Below are positions 25,881 through 46,275 of a stretch of DNA of 64,000 bases, piece by piece (within the stretch, counting starts at the first letter, position 1; every line of letters starts with the position of its first letter). Where the stretch lies: assembly GCF_032362555.1 (NCBI RefSeq), contig NC_083535.1, positions 558,001 to 622,000 of the forward strand, read 5' to 3'. The position numbers were made by a program, and so were the translations under genes. The DNA is from Amyelois transitella. Its lineage: Eukaryota > Arthropoda > Insecta > Lepidoptera > Pyralidae. The notes under the pieces were generated by a model. It saw only the letters and a list, made by a program, of their open reading frames with translations, made no database searches and was not told where the DNA came from.

Positions 25881-25945
25881 GGGCCGACAAATTGGTTGTG
25901 AAATGATACCTGACCTACCATATCACAGCCAGCTTTGTTGACTCC
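25881..25945 (+). ncRNA. mir-2b: pre-miR-2b-like hairpin
   Basis: The 3' arm 25921-25943 starts TATCACAGCCAGCTTTGTTG. It has the miR-2 core but a TTGACT 3' end. The 5' arm GACAAATTGGTTGTGAAATG pairs with it. Last hairpin of the cluster. Confidence 0.9.
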
Positions 25946-26396
25946 TCGGCCGCTGTCATCTGCGGACGAAGATCTCTACTGTTTTTTTTTTCCATTTAAG
26001 TTGTTTTATCCTCATCCACTTTGAAGCTAACAGTGTTTTGTCATGACTTGTCATTTTCTTGTTCTGAAATTGTTTTCTTGTTCACAGTATTGTTTTGTTC
26101 ATCATTTTTACATGTTTCTATTGTGTATGTTAATGATAATAATTTAGCATTGATCTTATTAAAATCGTTGAGATTAATTAGAAATGTGAAATTAATTTAC
26201 GAAGACAAAGTTCTAAAATTAGTTACATGTATATTAAGCTGATCTTTGTGATGTATTTTCTTTGTCATGTTTCTAATTAATGTTTGCCTCTTGGATTTCA
26301 TATTCGATGTGTTTTATGTTATTAGCAACTCGGTATACAAATTATGTTTGCGTTACATTTACCCTTGGCGCTCATAGTGTTTGTTTTAATTTTCAG

Positions 26397-26490
26397 GTTT
26401 CGCGAGAAGAAATACCTTGAACTAGAAGAGTGATTTTAGTAATTGTTTTGTATTGTAACGCTTGAATAAACTTTGTTTTTGTTAGTGATT
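26397..26490 (+). other. Terminal exon of the microRNA host transcript
   Basis: Strong acceptor TTGTTTTAATTTTCAG, a short exon, AATAAA at 26465-26470, and a T/GT-rich stretch after it, as expected of a cleavage site near 26485-26495. One frame reads FREKKYLELEE then TGA, which looks protein-like but requires an upstream exon ending in phase 2. The other frames stop quickly. It lies 450 bp beyond the last miR-2 hairpin. Confidence 0.5.
26465..26470 (+). terminator. Polyadenylation signal AATAAA
   Basis: AATAAA followed by CTTTGTTTTTGTTAGTGATT, a GU-rich downstream element. Marks the likely 3' end of the microRNA host RNA. Confidence 0.55.
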
Positions 26491-28021
26491 GTTTTATTGG
26501 CAAACTATATCAAGAACCAAATATAGAAACAAGATATTTTAAGTATACATTATTTCAATGTTTTCATAGCATGCAAAGTATCATAGATTGGCTTTCCTTT
26601 ATAGGCCCTGTTCTAAGAATCTGGCTTTCAATAGTACGGTCTGGTCCTCTGGCTGAATCTATAGAGATATAACTACGATATAACTACAAAACCGGCGTGT
26701 CTGGATAGAAACATGAAACTGACGATTTTAGTCAATGGATTCGCTGGAAATACCTAATTGCTAAATGCGTTTTAGTCTATGGAAATAATGTTCTGATTTC
26801 AATGTTGGTACAATTTGCATTCCATACGCGCGAAATTGTATGCCCCTCGGTACGATGATTTTGTACGATATAAACTCCACGTAGGTAATAATTACTCATG
26901 ATTCGTCGGGATATAATTATCCGGCAATCAATTAGTATCTAATGCCTGAAATTGGTCAGTCTATTAACAAATTGAACTAAGCGCGGTCATGTTAGTGGCG
27001 ATATAAATTTAGGCTGGTATGTGTTGGGAAGGATTTCTGTACAAATAAGGAAAATAGCTTACGGCATATTATAAATTTCTTTCATCCCATGTGAATGTGA
27101 GGGTCTTTTGTACGTTTCCCCGTATTTTCTTATTACTTTATATTTATTATGTTTTCCTTTCATATGTTATTATCTGAAATTTCAAATCTAGCGTTATATC
27201 AAATATTTTATATTTCTGTAAGAGGAACCTACAAAATAGCTAAATGTTATCAGATACTAACAATCGGAGGAATCGGATTTCCACTAGGAAATGGCCTTCA
27301 CATAATTTTTTAGATTTATTACCAAATTCACTTGTGTTTATGAGTATTCTTTGCTTACGATGAAGACCTTAAGAGTTCTCTCGATATTTAGAAATTCGTG
27401 ATATATGAGAGAGATAAATAAATCTAACAACGAATTATCAAAATCCGTTCACAATTAGCTGCGTAATCAGTAATCGTACCAAAATCAGAAAAAATATAAT
27501 TTCCTTCTTTTTTGAAGTCCGTTCAAGATACGTGACAATAATGTATGTATACCTACTGCATGAAACGAAACGTGCTACCATCAACATCAGACAGGCGGGA
27601 AATGAGACGCGTTCGCAAAATGGCGGCAAAGTAGGAAACTCGGGAAGGTTCGAGGAAGTGACGTGAGGCCCTGACGCGAATTGAATTAAAAACCCATCGC
27701 ATTGCAGCTGCACTACAATTAACTTAATACTGCCGTGGAAATTACTAGGAAACTGTATTACTGACCGGTAAATAGACTAACTTTTACAAGGATTTCTAGA
27801 ACTAAGGCACGAGTCGAGTTCAATTTTTATTATCCGTCACCCGGGTAGGCAACGACTATTTTCTTTCGCCCTTTATCGCTCTTGTGGTAAAAATAAATAG
27901 ATGTGTGTGTTTTTGATCAGTGTGTGCAATGAAGTTAAGAAATACTTGCCCTACACATTATCAAATCACAAATTGCTCTTAGTATAAGTTTTATGCCGTT
28001 CACTTAGCATAGCTACTTATA

Positions 28022-28256
28022 CAATACATGCATACATATATATAATCACGTCTTAAGACCTTTCGGGGTAGACAGATGCAACAATCGCAAAAAGAGTGAA
28101 AAGCGACGTTCAGCTGTATTTGGCTGGCTGGCTGGCTTTATAAGGGAAATTAGTTTGAAATACTAACAGGTTGCTAGCTCATCGCCTATAAGAATTCCAA
28201 GTTTGTATTAGTCACCTGTTACGAACATCCATGGGAAAGGTAGTTCTATTCTTATA
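28022..28256 (+). repeat. Family A SINE-like repeat
   Basis: Nearly complete but diverged copy (ATATAATCACGTCTTAAGAC, GGGGTAGACAGATGCAAC, and a final GGGAAAGGTAGTTCTATTCT). Confidence 0.7.
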
Positions 28257-28611
28257 TACTTACTAGAAACCATACGATGCCTACCTAAATTGTATTGTAG
28301 TGTATACTTATTTTACACATGAGCGAACTTCTTAAAATAAGGAATTACCTCTTGTGAATGGAGTTACCAACATGACGACGAGAAAAGAAAATGGAGGAAG
28401 GTACACAAACAAAACGCAGTGAAGAATAGTTGAAGTTCTTCGTTAATAAGTACGTAGTAAGTACCTGAGTACTAGAATTTAGTGTAATGAAAAAAAAAGA
28501 AAGGATTTGTAAGCCGAAATCTTTATCATATAGGTACCTAAAAATCTGTAATTAGTGCAGCGAAACCGACTGTGGTTTGATGACTAAGATTAGTAAGTTT
28601 AGTCATAGGAA

Positions 28612-28772
28612 TTCTTACATACATTAGTCACGTCTATATCCCTTGCGGGGTAGACAGAGCCAGCAGTCTTTTCAAGACTGAAAGGCTACATTCAGTCGTA
28701 TGATTAAATAATGGAATTGAGATTTAAATAGTGACAGGTTGGTAGCCCATCGGCTACAAAAAGAATCCTAGG
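28612..28772 (+). repeat. Family A repeat, 5' part
   Basis: GTCTATATCCCTTGCGGGGT through GTGACAGGTTGGTAGCCCAT, truncated after the AAGAATCC landmark. Confidence 0.75.
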
Positions 28773-29045
28773 TGTTCATTTTCTACATTTCTTGATAAGC
28801 GTTAACCAAAACAAGTGTTGGTAATTTTTTTATCGAAAATGTAGGTGTGCCCCTAAAATATACAAATGCCTCTGTCTTAAGACGACCATAAGGTGACGAT
28901 AAGTATAACGGTACAAAATTTGGTATTGGTAACGTGAACTGTTAACGGTATGAACTTATTCATGGTAAATGGCATGTAAATTTACGGCACTATAGTGTGC
29001 TACATACAAGTTAGTTCAAAGAAAAAAAATGGGAGCATTTTTAAG

Positions 29046-29164
29046 ATACTGGAACTAAGATTCAAATAGTCACAGGTTGTTAGCCCAACGCATATCCCTT
29101 AGTTGACTTTACGACATCCGCGGGAATGATATGGTGTGGTTCTATTCTAAGTACCGGGACCCAG
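29046..29164 (+). repeat. Family A repeat, 3' part
   Basis: Starts in the middle of the repeat (AAGATTCAAATAGTCACAGG) and runs to GTACCGGGACC, the 3' terminus; the internal AAGTTTGTAAGC segment is deleted. Confidence 0.6.
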
Positions 29165-30059
29165 ACACAAGATTAACCCCAGCTTTTATTGAAGTTAAGT
29201 CTTTGTTACTCCGACGTCAAGTACATTTCTATGTCAAATTTCGATCCAAAATTTCTTAAGTTAAATAATTTCAATCAATAGATAATACTTATGTCTGTAG
29301 GGATAATACTTTTTATTTTAAGCATTGATAAATTAAATTAACAATAGGCATCTAAGCAGTTTAAAATCTTATATAATAGGCATATGATCATCCTGGTTTT
29401 GAGACCCGCCCGGTCGCGTCCCTTCGTGAGAAGGGAGGTCAGGGGTCATGATAATCAAAATGTAAGGTATGAGGTCAAGGTAGAATAAAAAACAATTAAG
29501 GAAATCCTTCCGACGGTAGATTGTGGATTTACGACTGTACGAAAGTTCAGATCTCTTGAGTTGATGGGAAGTGCTAACTCAAATTTTGATGATCATAAGT
29601 AAGTGTCATGAATGGGAAACTATGCTTTTGCTTAACTTCGAATGTGACCTATAGGTTTGTAATTTTGGATAGCGTTAATTTCTAGATTGGACACGTCCTT
29701 TCTAGCCTTATCAAGAGGTTCTCGAATAGGGACTTGAAAAAAAAGGCGAAATTATTCCGGTACAGGATAGACAGCAGTGAATGTTTGGCGCTCGACTTAA
29801 AGGCGACTTCCGTGCCCCTAATTCTCTATAAAATCCCCGACAGTGAAACCCGATGCGATAACTACTGGCACGTCCAAGTTATAACAAGTTAATGTCACGG
29901 TCGTATTATGCGTGAACTGTCAAGTTCGCGGCAAAATCTACGCATTGATGGATTTGTATAGTAACGCCATCTATCGGTGCCGTTCTTAACGAAAAACTAA
30001 AACATAATGCTAAAGCGAGAATCCTTTCCGCCGTGCCTTGGCGTAGACAAAGCAACAAA

Positions 30060-30300
30060 AGGTTCGTGTTTTAGCCTTTTCCCGGAGGGGTAGGCAGACT
30101 TTGTTTTCCACGTTTCCTGCACAAGTCTTGCTCCATACATAAAATCAAGCCTTTCCCGGAGGAGTAGGCAGAGACTAGCTTCTTTCCACTTGCCACAATA
30201 TTTTTTCACTTCTTTCGTATGAGCCACATTCAATGCTCTGTTCATGGAAGTTGGTCGGTTAAGGGTGGTCTCATTTTTTGGTTAGTTCATCTCCATCCAC
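30060..30300 (+). repeat. Family B repeat with duplicated head
   Basis: Two successive TTTCCCGGAGG..GTAGGCAG heads (about 30080 and 30150), then TTCCACTTGCCACAATATTT and a degraded tail. Either two copies inserted head-to-tail or an internal duplication. Confidence 0.65.
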
Positions 30301-30395
30301 ATTTAATAAGCTTTTGATACAAGCTTTTCTATTTTGAGCACTCTTGATTTTATCGTAAATCTGATGGGTGACTGTACCTTACATGCTTTTTAAAA

Positions 30396-30545
30396 CATAA
30401 TACATATAATATCCCTTGCGGGGTAGACAGGGCCAACAGCCTTGAAAAGACTGATAGGCCATGTTCGGCTGTCGGGCTCGATGTTAGAATTAAGATTCAA
30501 ATAGTGACAGGTTGCTAGCCCATCGCCAGAATCCCAGGTTTTAGT
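30396..30545 (+). repeat. Family A repeat, 5' part
   Basis: ATATCCCTTGCGGGGTAGAC through GACAGGTTGCTAGCCCATCG, then AGAATCCCAGG; the 3' portion is missing. Confidence 0.75.
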
Positions 30546-30559
30546 ATCTAGTAGTGTAG

Positions 30560-33500
30560 CTTATACTTTAGTCGCCTTTATATATTTTTAATAAAACATT
30601 TTGTTCCAAGTCTATTTATAAGTAGTAGGTCAAAGAGATGCACAAAATGGATCACAATAAAAGACCTGTGTTAATTTGTCATAATTTGTTTTATTTATCA
30701 TGTGACCTCCAAACTATAACAATATATGTGTAAATAGTTTACTCTCGATATGCAATGTGTTTTCGAGAAATATATGTCTTTTTTTTTAAAACACTAAAAC
30801 ACATAACATGTATTGAACTCACATATTTTAAAAACTACTTACATTTTGTAATGAGAGTACACCTATTTTAGAATCATTATTTCCTTATTATTTCGAAAGA
30901 AATTCACCGGGTAGTTTTGGGTCTCAGTCAGTAAAATCTAGATCAAAATTATAATGAGGAATGAATGATCGATTTTTAATTTCTATACACTAATTTTGAG
31001 CCCATTTCACAACTTTGGAATTTCGAATAGGTCTAATTAAACGCATGTTTGGTAGTCTATACAAATATTTCTTTAGTTTAAAAAAAACAATATTTTTAGC
31101 CACAATTTACACTGAGGAAAAATTACATTTAAGTTAACAAAACGATAATAAATATCTCGATTCGTGCAGATTTGAATTTAAATTTAGAATGTAGAGCGAC
31201 ACAGTGAGAAAGTAGGTGGTACACCACTTTCTTACAATGTACAAAAATTTAATCGGATTAGAAAATGAATTAAAAAGTACCAAACATCTTATGTATAATA
31301 GTTATATATCTCAGTATAAATTGTTGCTAAGAATTTAAATGCTCTGCGCCACTAGTTTTCTGCAAGCTTTGCAAAGGTATAGTCTTGTACACTTACATAA
31401 TACATTTAAAAATTTAGAATGAAAGCTCTATTCTTTATTATACAATTTAAAACTATTATATTTTCGTATCTAATCTCCACCGAAGGGTCAAAAATATTGT
31501 CAGGTTTTATTAAATTAACCTAATAATCTCATAATGTAACGAAATTTTAAATGAATGTGCTTAAGGTGATGTGGGCAAATAGTCGTGTTTTGATTTTAGT
31601 CTATAAACCATTGTTTACCAGTTTAAATGAAATGATATAAAGAAGAATAAATGTGTGTAATACCGGGAAATTTTTAAAAAGTTAGGATTTAAGAACACTG
31701 AGCTGAAAATACAAATATAATCTTAAGACAATATTGTTTTACTAATTAACACTACTACAAATTCGTATGAAAAAATATATCATATAATATTTAAATAACA
31801 TCCGATAGTGACTTTATGAGGCAGGTGATATAGAAGAACATTTTCTTAATCTAGTCATACATATATGTCATAATGTATATTATTTATATATATGTTGATA
31901 TTAATAATACAGTAAAATAGTGAGATACCGTTGAAATCTTTTATTTTACTATTTATATTTTTTGTATTTTATAAGACATCAATTATGTTATGTATATATT
32001 TATGAAATATCCGTGATTGAAAATGCATATCAGATCTGTAACTCTGTGATTAGATTTTCTTCTAATCTACGGGTTGATTTATTTCGCACATTGATTTAAT
32101 TCAGCGCGCTGAAACTAGGTATTTTGAATAAATAAGTTACGATGGATTACAGAACATTGTCTTAATTGTTTTATACAAATACATCATAAATATAGTCTGA
32201 AACATGAAGTTATAACTCGAGGATGATAAGGAAATGGAAGCACGAAGTCACATTTTATCCGATTTCATTGTATGTGTGTTGTTAATTTATTCATACGTAT
32301 AGAACAGCAATATATACACACAATTATATTTTACAGAACACATTGTAGAAACTAAGCAACTAATTAACATTTATTTATTTCTACCGTTCTACCATAGACA
32401 AACAATAGTTTTATTGTCAAATTCTTTGTATTAATTACATAAAGCGCAAATTATAAAATTATAAGCATACATTGTGTTCGAATTTTAAAATTTATAATTG
32501 TCTATGGTAGGTAAAATATAATCTATGCGATGCTTAAAAGCGCGTCAAACACACGTAATGAGATTAAAGACAGAACATTACATGTCTCATTTTAAAATTT
32601 TATAACGATAACTATTTACACATTTAGCTATATAATAAAATAAGACCTAAGCAGTCCATTTTTACACAAAAATTGTCATTAAAGCCGTATTAACTATATA
32701 ATCTGTGATAAGTGCGGGCAACACTGACTTACCTAAGATAACTTGCAATCAGAAATGAACTAGTCAATTTTTGTAAAACCCCTCTCATAGCTTTGTCAAA
32801 CGACGCTATTTATACGCGGCACATAAGTTGACCTATAGATAGTGGAGATCGTAATGTGCATGACTCATATCAATATGAAACCAGAAACTATTGCTTACTC
32901 TTGCTTATGGATTTGGATTACTCGATAAAAGACAAGTTTTTAAATAAACATATTTTTATCATATATTTTTTCTATGTACTTACATGCAACATTTTAACAT
33001 AACGTATCACACATTTCAATCGCTTTCGCACCGATGATGGCATTACAAAATTTGAGCGACACATCATTTCTGATTGCATTAATTTAAAACTATAATCAAC
33101 AAACGGCACAAAGCGGTTAACGAGCCTTGAATTCGCTGTTAATTTTAAATTTCGTTGACGTTTCAGTGCTAAAGCGTATACAGATATCAACGTACGACAC
33201 AAAAAAAACATTTTATTTTTTTTATTTTTTCATGTTTGACAGTTTACAAATAAATGCTTTGTATTTATTTATCATGCTAAGAATTGTTTAATAAGGATTA
33301 TATATTTGCTATTCCCATGTATTTTAAGCTACACTCTATATATTTATCTATAATATAAATTACACTGGACTTAGACGGAGCAAACATTGGCTTTTAAAAT
33401 TACGACGACGGATAAATATATACCACAACCTGACAATTTGTATTTTTCATAAATGAATTTGTGCCAAAATGTATGGACAAGCAATTGTGCTACAAGGGAA

Positions 33501-35134
33501 TTGAGAAGGTATAACCTATTTAAAAAAAATATGTAAATCTTATACGTTATCACCAAAAGTGACAGTAGGTACATTATATGTTAAGACTGAAATAAAAATT
33601 AACAACTTTTTTACCATCGATTATCAATCAAACATCCAACTACGGAGAATATAAGATAATTCTGTTAAAAAATGCTTTTCTTTATTGTTTGCTATGATAC
33701 AAGTAAAAAATCAATTAAATGAACATATCTTTTTTATTTCTGTTACACAAACCGCATTCGACTCGCGTAAAATTGTGACTTCTTATTTATTCTGATAATA
33801 TTTTAAATTTAATCCAAATCCGTTCACTAGATTTTGGGTGACTCCAACAAGCATAACACAACTTTCATATATTATTAACATTTCAAAGACAACACAGGCG
33901 AATCTCAGCTATTGATATAAGCAAAAGTCATTCCTTCAAACACTCTAAGACCGCGTTCCGCTAAATCAACATTACTTACAACAGTAAATTAACTAATCAA
34001 CATTTCAATAGCAAGGTCTAAATTCGATCGATAATGTTTCCCTACGAATATATTAAGCTAAGTTAACCTTACTGGCGTGTTACGTCATTCATAGGCTAGG
34101 AGATAGTTTCACTTTTGGTTACTATTTGTCATTCGGTTAGCAGGTACAAAAGTCCATTCATAACGGCATAATTTGTGGAACACTTTACGGTTTTTGGAAA
34201 TATTTTCGTTATTAAAAAGGTTCTGTGAATAAAGTACTAAACATTTTGTAAGTATGATTAATCAACTCTAGACGAACGAACCTTGATCATATTGGCGACG
34301 CTCTGGCGAAATAAGGAGACTGGATGTGTATGAAGTGAAAGAGGTTTGGATGGTCTTATATCATAACTTATAGAAGATTTCCGTTTCGTTGAGTGATAAG
34401 TCCGCCTTTTGTACATTTTTGTTTTTTATGCAATAAAGTTTAAATAAATAAATAGGTCCTTAAATATATTCTTAATAATCAGTTAATTTAAAGCGTTCGA
34501 TATCCTGAATCTAAAATCTGTGCGCATGTGTAACCGGCAAAAATGAAAGTACCAATTAAATTCAAAACGCAGAATTTATAGTAATTTTCCTGCCGCCCTG
34601 TTAAAATTAATAAATAAGGCCCAGAATCACCCGACAGTCAATCTTAAAATCCCATAACGAGGCATTTATAAAAGATGTCTGCATTTTTTAGTAAACATCA
34701 CTAAGATGCTTGTTTGCATCATAAAAATACGGGTGCATTAACTTAGGTGTAGGGAATAGGGAATTTAAAATAAATAATTGTAGTTGTTGTTCGTAGCTAC
34801 AAATCTAATGAATAATGTCAAGCCACTCCAACGAAAGTTACCAAAAGTAAAGCTGTCTCTTACACTATATCGCATTAATCAACAGCATTAAAAACCTATC
34901 AGATTCAATCGCTCCTTAAATCTACACAATCTTTTGTCATACATTTACATTTAATACTGTTCAAATCAATTTGCAATATATGATCCTTCAATTCGATATA
35001 CTCGTATTAAAATGTTAATTTTTAACACGGATGGCAAAATATATACCTATTCTTTGAAATTGTAAAATCGCCATTATTAAGTGAGATCCGATGATGTAGC
35101 ATCTTCATCTTCTTATATTTAGTTTCGCGAATTT
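30560..35134. other. Very AT-rich stretch without a recognised gene
   Basis: No exon is supportable. Around 34270-34370 a diverged inverted family B fragment is visible (CCTTGATCATATTGGCGACG). Frequent TTTATT/AATAAA words are expected from the base composition and are not taken as polyA sites. Confidence 0.5.
34270..34370 (-). repeat. Family B fragment
   Basis: Inverted 3' portion (TTGATCATATTGGCGACGCT, CTGGCGAAATAAGG, GTGTATGAAGTGAAAGAGG), strongly diverged. Confidence 0.45.
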
Positions 35135-35325
35135 GTCAGTCGCAATTTTTTTTTCGACGCGAAGTTCTCAGTCGTAAGTCTTTTTGTCTCGCATTTCTCA
35201 GTCGCAAGACTTTTGGCTAAGATTTCTCAGTCGTAAGTCTTTTTGTCTCGCATTTCTCAGTCGCAAGACTTTTGGCTAAGATTTCTCAGTCGCAAGTCTT
35301 TTTGACGCAATTTCTCAGTCGCAAA
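35135..35325. repeat. 29-30 bp minisatellite, seven units
   Basis: The motif TTTCTCAGTCGCAAG recurs with CAGTCG at about 35137, 35169, 35199, 35228, 35258, 35287 and 35316. Spacing is 29-32 bp. A 59 bp dimer (a TCGTAAGTCTTTTTGTCTCG half plus a TCGCAAGACTTTTGGCTAAG half) is repeated without change. Lies about 0.85 kb beyond the RSPRY1 polyA candidates. Confidence 0.85.
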
Positions 35326-36002
35326 TATTTACACACGCATTATTAATAAATAATCAATACAAGTCAATTAGGTGATAATTTTAAAAATTTTACACCGATT
35401 CGAGCGTTAAAATGAAATAACGTTTGCGTTTGAAAAATAATAAACATTATGCTTATTTCAAGCATAATGCAATTCGAAAAATAATAAAATATAACTTAGG
35501 TATTTGCATTCATATATTGTTTAAAACGAACAAATAATTATATGGAAATCAATTATGCGATCATATGCAAAGATTCACCATTGATTTCCTTGTATTCAAA
35601 CAAGCTTGACGACTATTCAATATATATAAACATGACTAAAGAACATTATATAGTTATACATCTTCAATATATATATTTTTATTTCTTTGCACCAATAAAC
35701 ATCCCTATAAGGACCTACGTAGGACAAAATGGGGCACATTTGGTTTTACTACACACATAGTTTCGAACACAGACATACATCAAGTTAGACCTCGCAAGTT
35801 CACAAATCATTTTGGCTTTAGTCCCGGTTGCGTCCTCACACTGTGATCCCGGATTGGGTGAGACAAGTTTTAACACGAATCGACTCCTGACCTTCGTATT
35901 GTAACCCCATTTAGGGTCATAGCGTCACCGCAAGATTACCCATCTGTTCGAAACGCAAGCGTATCAAGTTTTCTCTGCTTACTACAAAAGTCAACAGGGC
36001 AC

Positions 36003-36018
36003 TTTATTCCATTTATTT
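36003..36018 (-). terminator. Candidate polyadenylation signals of RSPRY1
   Basis: Two overlapping-range AATAAA hexamers on the - strand (TTTATT on the + strand near 36003-36008 and 36012-36017). They lie about 160 bp beyond the readthrough stop (36169) and 365 bp beyond the TGA, a reasonable 3' UTR length. Confidence 0.4.
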
Positions 36019-36168
36019 TTTAAATTACACCCCTATCCATAATGTAATGGAATGAATAATGGGTCACTACAAACTCCAATGAACCAATTTCAAAGAGAGG
36101 TTCTTCTGTCAACGCGGAGTACACACTTGCAGGGTCTAGCTACATCTACATCTGTGGCAACAAACAAT

Positions 36169-36375
36169 CTAACCTAACTGATATCTGACGCAGTTGACGA
36201 TATCCCTAGGCCGCAGTTCGAAGACTTGGTCGTCCATTTCGTCTTCCACGTCACAGGGGGTGTTTCCCCTCGAGGGGGAGTTGTCCCGGGGGCTGTTCCC
36301 TCTGGAGGGGGTGGGGGATTCCTCCAGGGTGATGTTGGGGCTGGCAGACTCGCTCCGGGAGCGAGGGCTGCCCTG
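36169..36375 (-). CDS. RSPRY1: RSPRY1 putative stop-codon readthrough extension (68 codons)
   Basis: Immediately after the RSPRY1 TGA, in the same frame, 68 sense codons run from 36375 down to TAG at 36171-36169. The first 40 residues are rich in Ser, Pro and Arg with many SP pairs (for example SPRSRSESASPN and SPTPSRGNSPR). Then comes an acidic stretch (DVEDEMDD) and a mixed, globular-looking end (VFELRPRDIVNCVRYQLG). The stop context is TGA-C, the leakiest class, and arthropods are known for abundant conserved readthrough. The region is GC-rich, so other frames are partly open too and chance cannot be excluded. A CGA to TGA nonsense change or a sequencing error would look the same in one genome. 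Confidence 0.55.
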   Translation of the reverse strand, partial: QGSPRSRSESASPNITLEESPTPSRGNSPRDNSPSRGNTPCDVEDEMDDQVFELRPRDIVNCVRYQLG

Positions 36376-44844
<8,469 letters not shown>

Positions 44845-44944
44845 TACCTGGTATATTAATTGATAAATTTACATATTATATGTGTAGGATGCTGTATCAC
44901 AGTGCCGTGTGGATATAGAGCAATACAGCTCTTTTCAATACATA

Positions 44945-45062
44945 CATACGTTTTTTTAGGCGACGGGCTAATAATCTGTCAATATTTGAATCTCAATCCA
45001 ACTGGGCGTGACCATTCAGTCTTTTCGAGACTGTTGGCCCTGTCTGCTTGGTAAATGGTTAA
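44945..45062 (-). repeat. Family A repeat, 5' part, inverted
   Basis: ACGTTTTTTTAGGCGACGGG, AATATTTGAATCTCAATCC, CGAGACTGTTGGCCCTGTCT. Forms an inverted pair with the copy starting at 45084. Confidence 0.65.
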
Positions 45063-45083
45063 GACGTTATATAAGTATATCAT

Positions 45084-45346
45084 GTACATACATTCATACA
45101 TTTGATCACGACCATATCCCTAGCGGGGTAGACAGAGCGAACAGTCTTAAAAAGACTGATAGACCACGTTTAGCTGTTTGGCTTAATGATAGAATTGAGA
45201 TTCAAATAGTGAGAGGTTGCTAGTCTGTCTCCAAAAAGAAGAATCCCAAGTTTATAAGCCTATCCCTTAGTCGCCTTTTACGACGTCCATGGGATAGAGA
45301 TGGAGTGGTTCTATTCTTTCTTTTCTAATGGTGCCGGAAACATCAT
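45084..45346 (+). repeat. Family A SINE-like repeat, full length
   Basis: ATGTACATACATTCATACAT, GATCACGACCATATCCCTAG, GGGGTAGACAGAGCGAACAG through GGTGCCGGAAACATCATG. Within the RSPRY1 leader intron. Confidence 0.8.
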
Positions 45347-46149
45347 GTCTTTATCTCTTATTATTTATGTACTCTGATGACTTTTGGTATTGGAATTTTC
45401 CAGTATTTTTACGACTTCTCAGAAACTGTTAATTTTGCTGTTCGACGAATTTGAATGAAAATTGGATTTGTAACATTCTGTATTCATCATAATTTTCAAT
45501 TCCAATTTATTTATTTTCAATAAAGGATCTTATCTTCAAATTTAGGGGCGAAGGTAAGCAATGACGTCAAAACTACTTTTAATAAAAGTTAATTAGTGCT
45601 TCTAAATTGTACAAACATGTACAAACTTCATTGGTCTTGGATATGTAATGTCGAGACAAATTAAAAAATAAATTTAAATTAAAGTTGAGAAAAAAAAATT
45701 TCGAATCTTTTGTAGTCCGTTCAAAATTAATAATATTTAGAGTACAAGAAGGAAGAACCATTAAAGGACAAGAAAGACCAAGAATAAAATATTTTGAAAA
45801 AAGAAATTAAAAATTATTTACTTCTTCCACATTCATCATTCAATTCATTCAATCTCATCAATTTCAGAAACTCGTGATCCACCTTTTTCCAATACTTCTC
45901 TGATTTGATCAAGATGTACCTTGATCTACATTCCCATTCACACTCTCCTTTTATATAACATTTTCTTAATGCATCAAATGTGTGTGTGATGTAGAGGTAC
46001 CTAAAGTTTTTAGTGCAATAGACATTTTGTAATCTATCACAACTAATATTAAAAATGTGAAAGTAAGTTCATTTGTTTATTGCCTCTTCACGAGTTATCT
46101 GAGGGTTCTGTCATGTTAGTGATTCAAAATTCGCGAGAGCAAAGCTGCA

Positions 46150-46220
46150 GATAAATGCTAGTATATATAAAATGCATATACACACTAATTACATAACAAT
46201 AACAATCATTCAGTCACTCG
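46150..46220 (+). promoter_or_regulatory. Candidate core promoter of the membrane-peptide ORF
   Basis: TATATAAAATGCATATACAC (from about 46162) followed by an arthropod-type initiator TCAGTC at 46210-46215 (putative +1 at about 46212). The second TATA-like word is near -35. AT-rich surroundings make chance matches likely. Confidence 0.25.
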
Positions 46221-46275
46221 CAATTGTAACTAAGAGTCATCTGGAAAGAGAAGATTCACACGGGCACTGGAAATA

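Larger units (their letters stand above)
5867..26490 (+). ncRNA. Spliced host transcript (pri-miRNA) for miR-71 and the miR-2/13 cluster
   Basis: Proposed primary transcript joining small exons 5867-5924, 6165-6245 and 6455-6632 to a terminal exon from 26397 with a polyA signal at 26465-26470. The mir-71 hairpin (9.47 kb) and five miR-2-family hairpins (25.18-25.95 kb) then lie inside introns on the same strand. Splice sites are canonical: CTTTCGCAG/..CCG^GTGAGT, TTGTTGCAG/..ACAG^GTAATT, TTTTCCCCCAG/..CCAG^GTAGGT and TTAATTTTCAG. That all four exons belong to one RNA is inferred from strand, order and position. Further exons may be hidden in the 20 kb between. A short open frame in the third exon means a small protein product cannot be ruled out. 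Confidence 0.5.
26500..30050. other. Intergenic or intronic DNA with repeats
   Basis: Holds family A copies at 28022-28256, 28612-28772 and 29046-29164. No gene, tRNA or hairpin is recognised between them. Confidence 0.5.

Noticed and set aside
35100..35340. CRISPR-like array
   Set aside because: Units of 29-30 bp with regular spacing, but there are no unique spacers between them and the genome is an insect's. It is a minisatellite.
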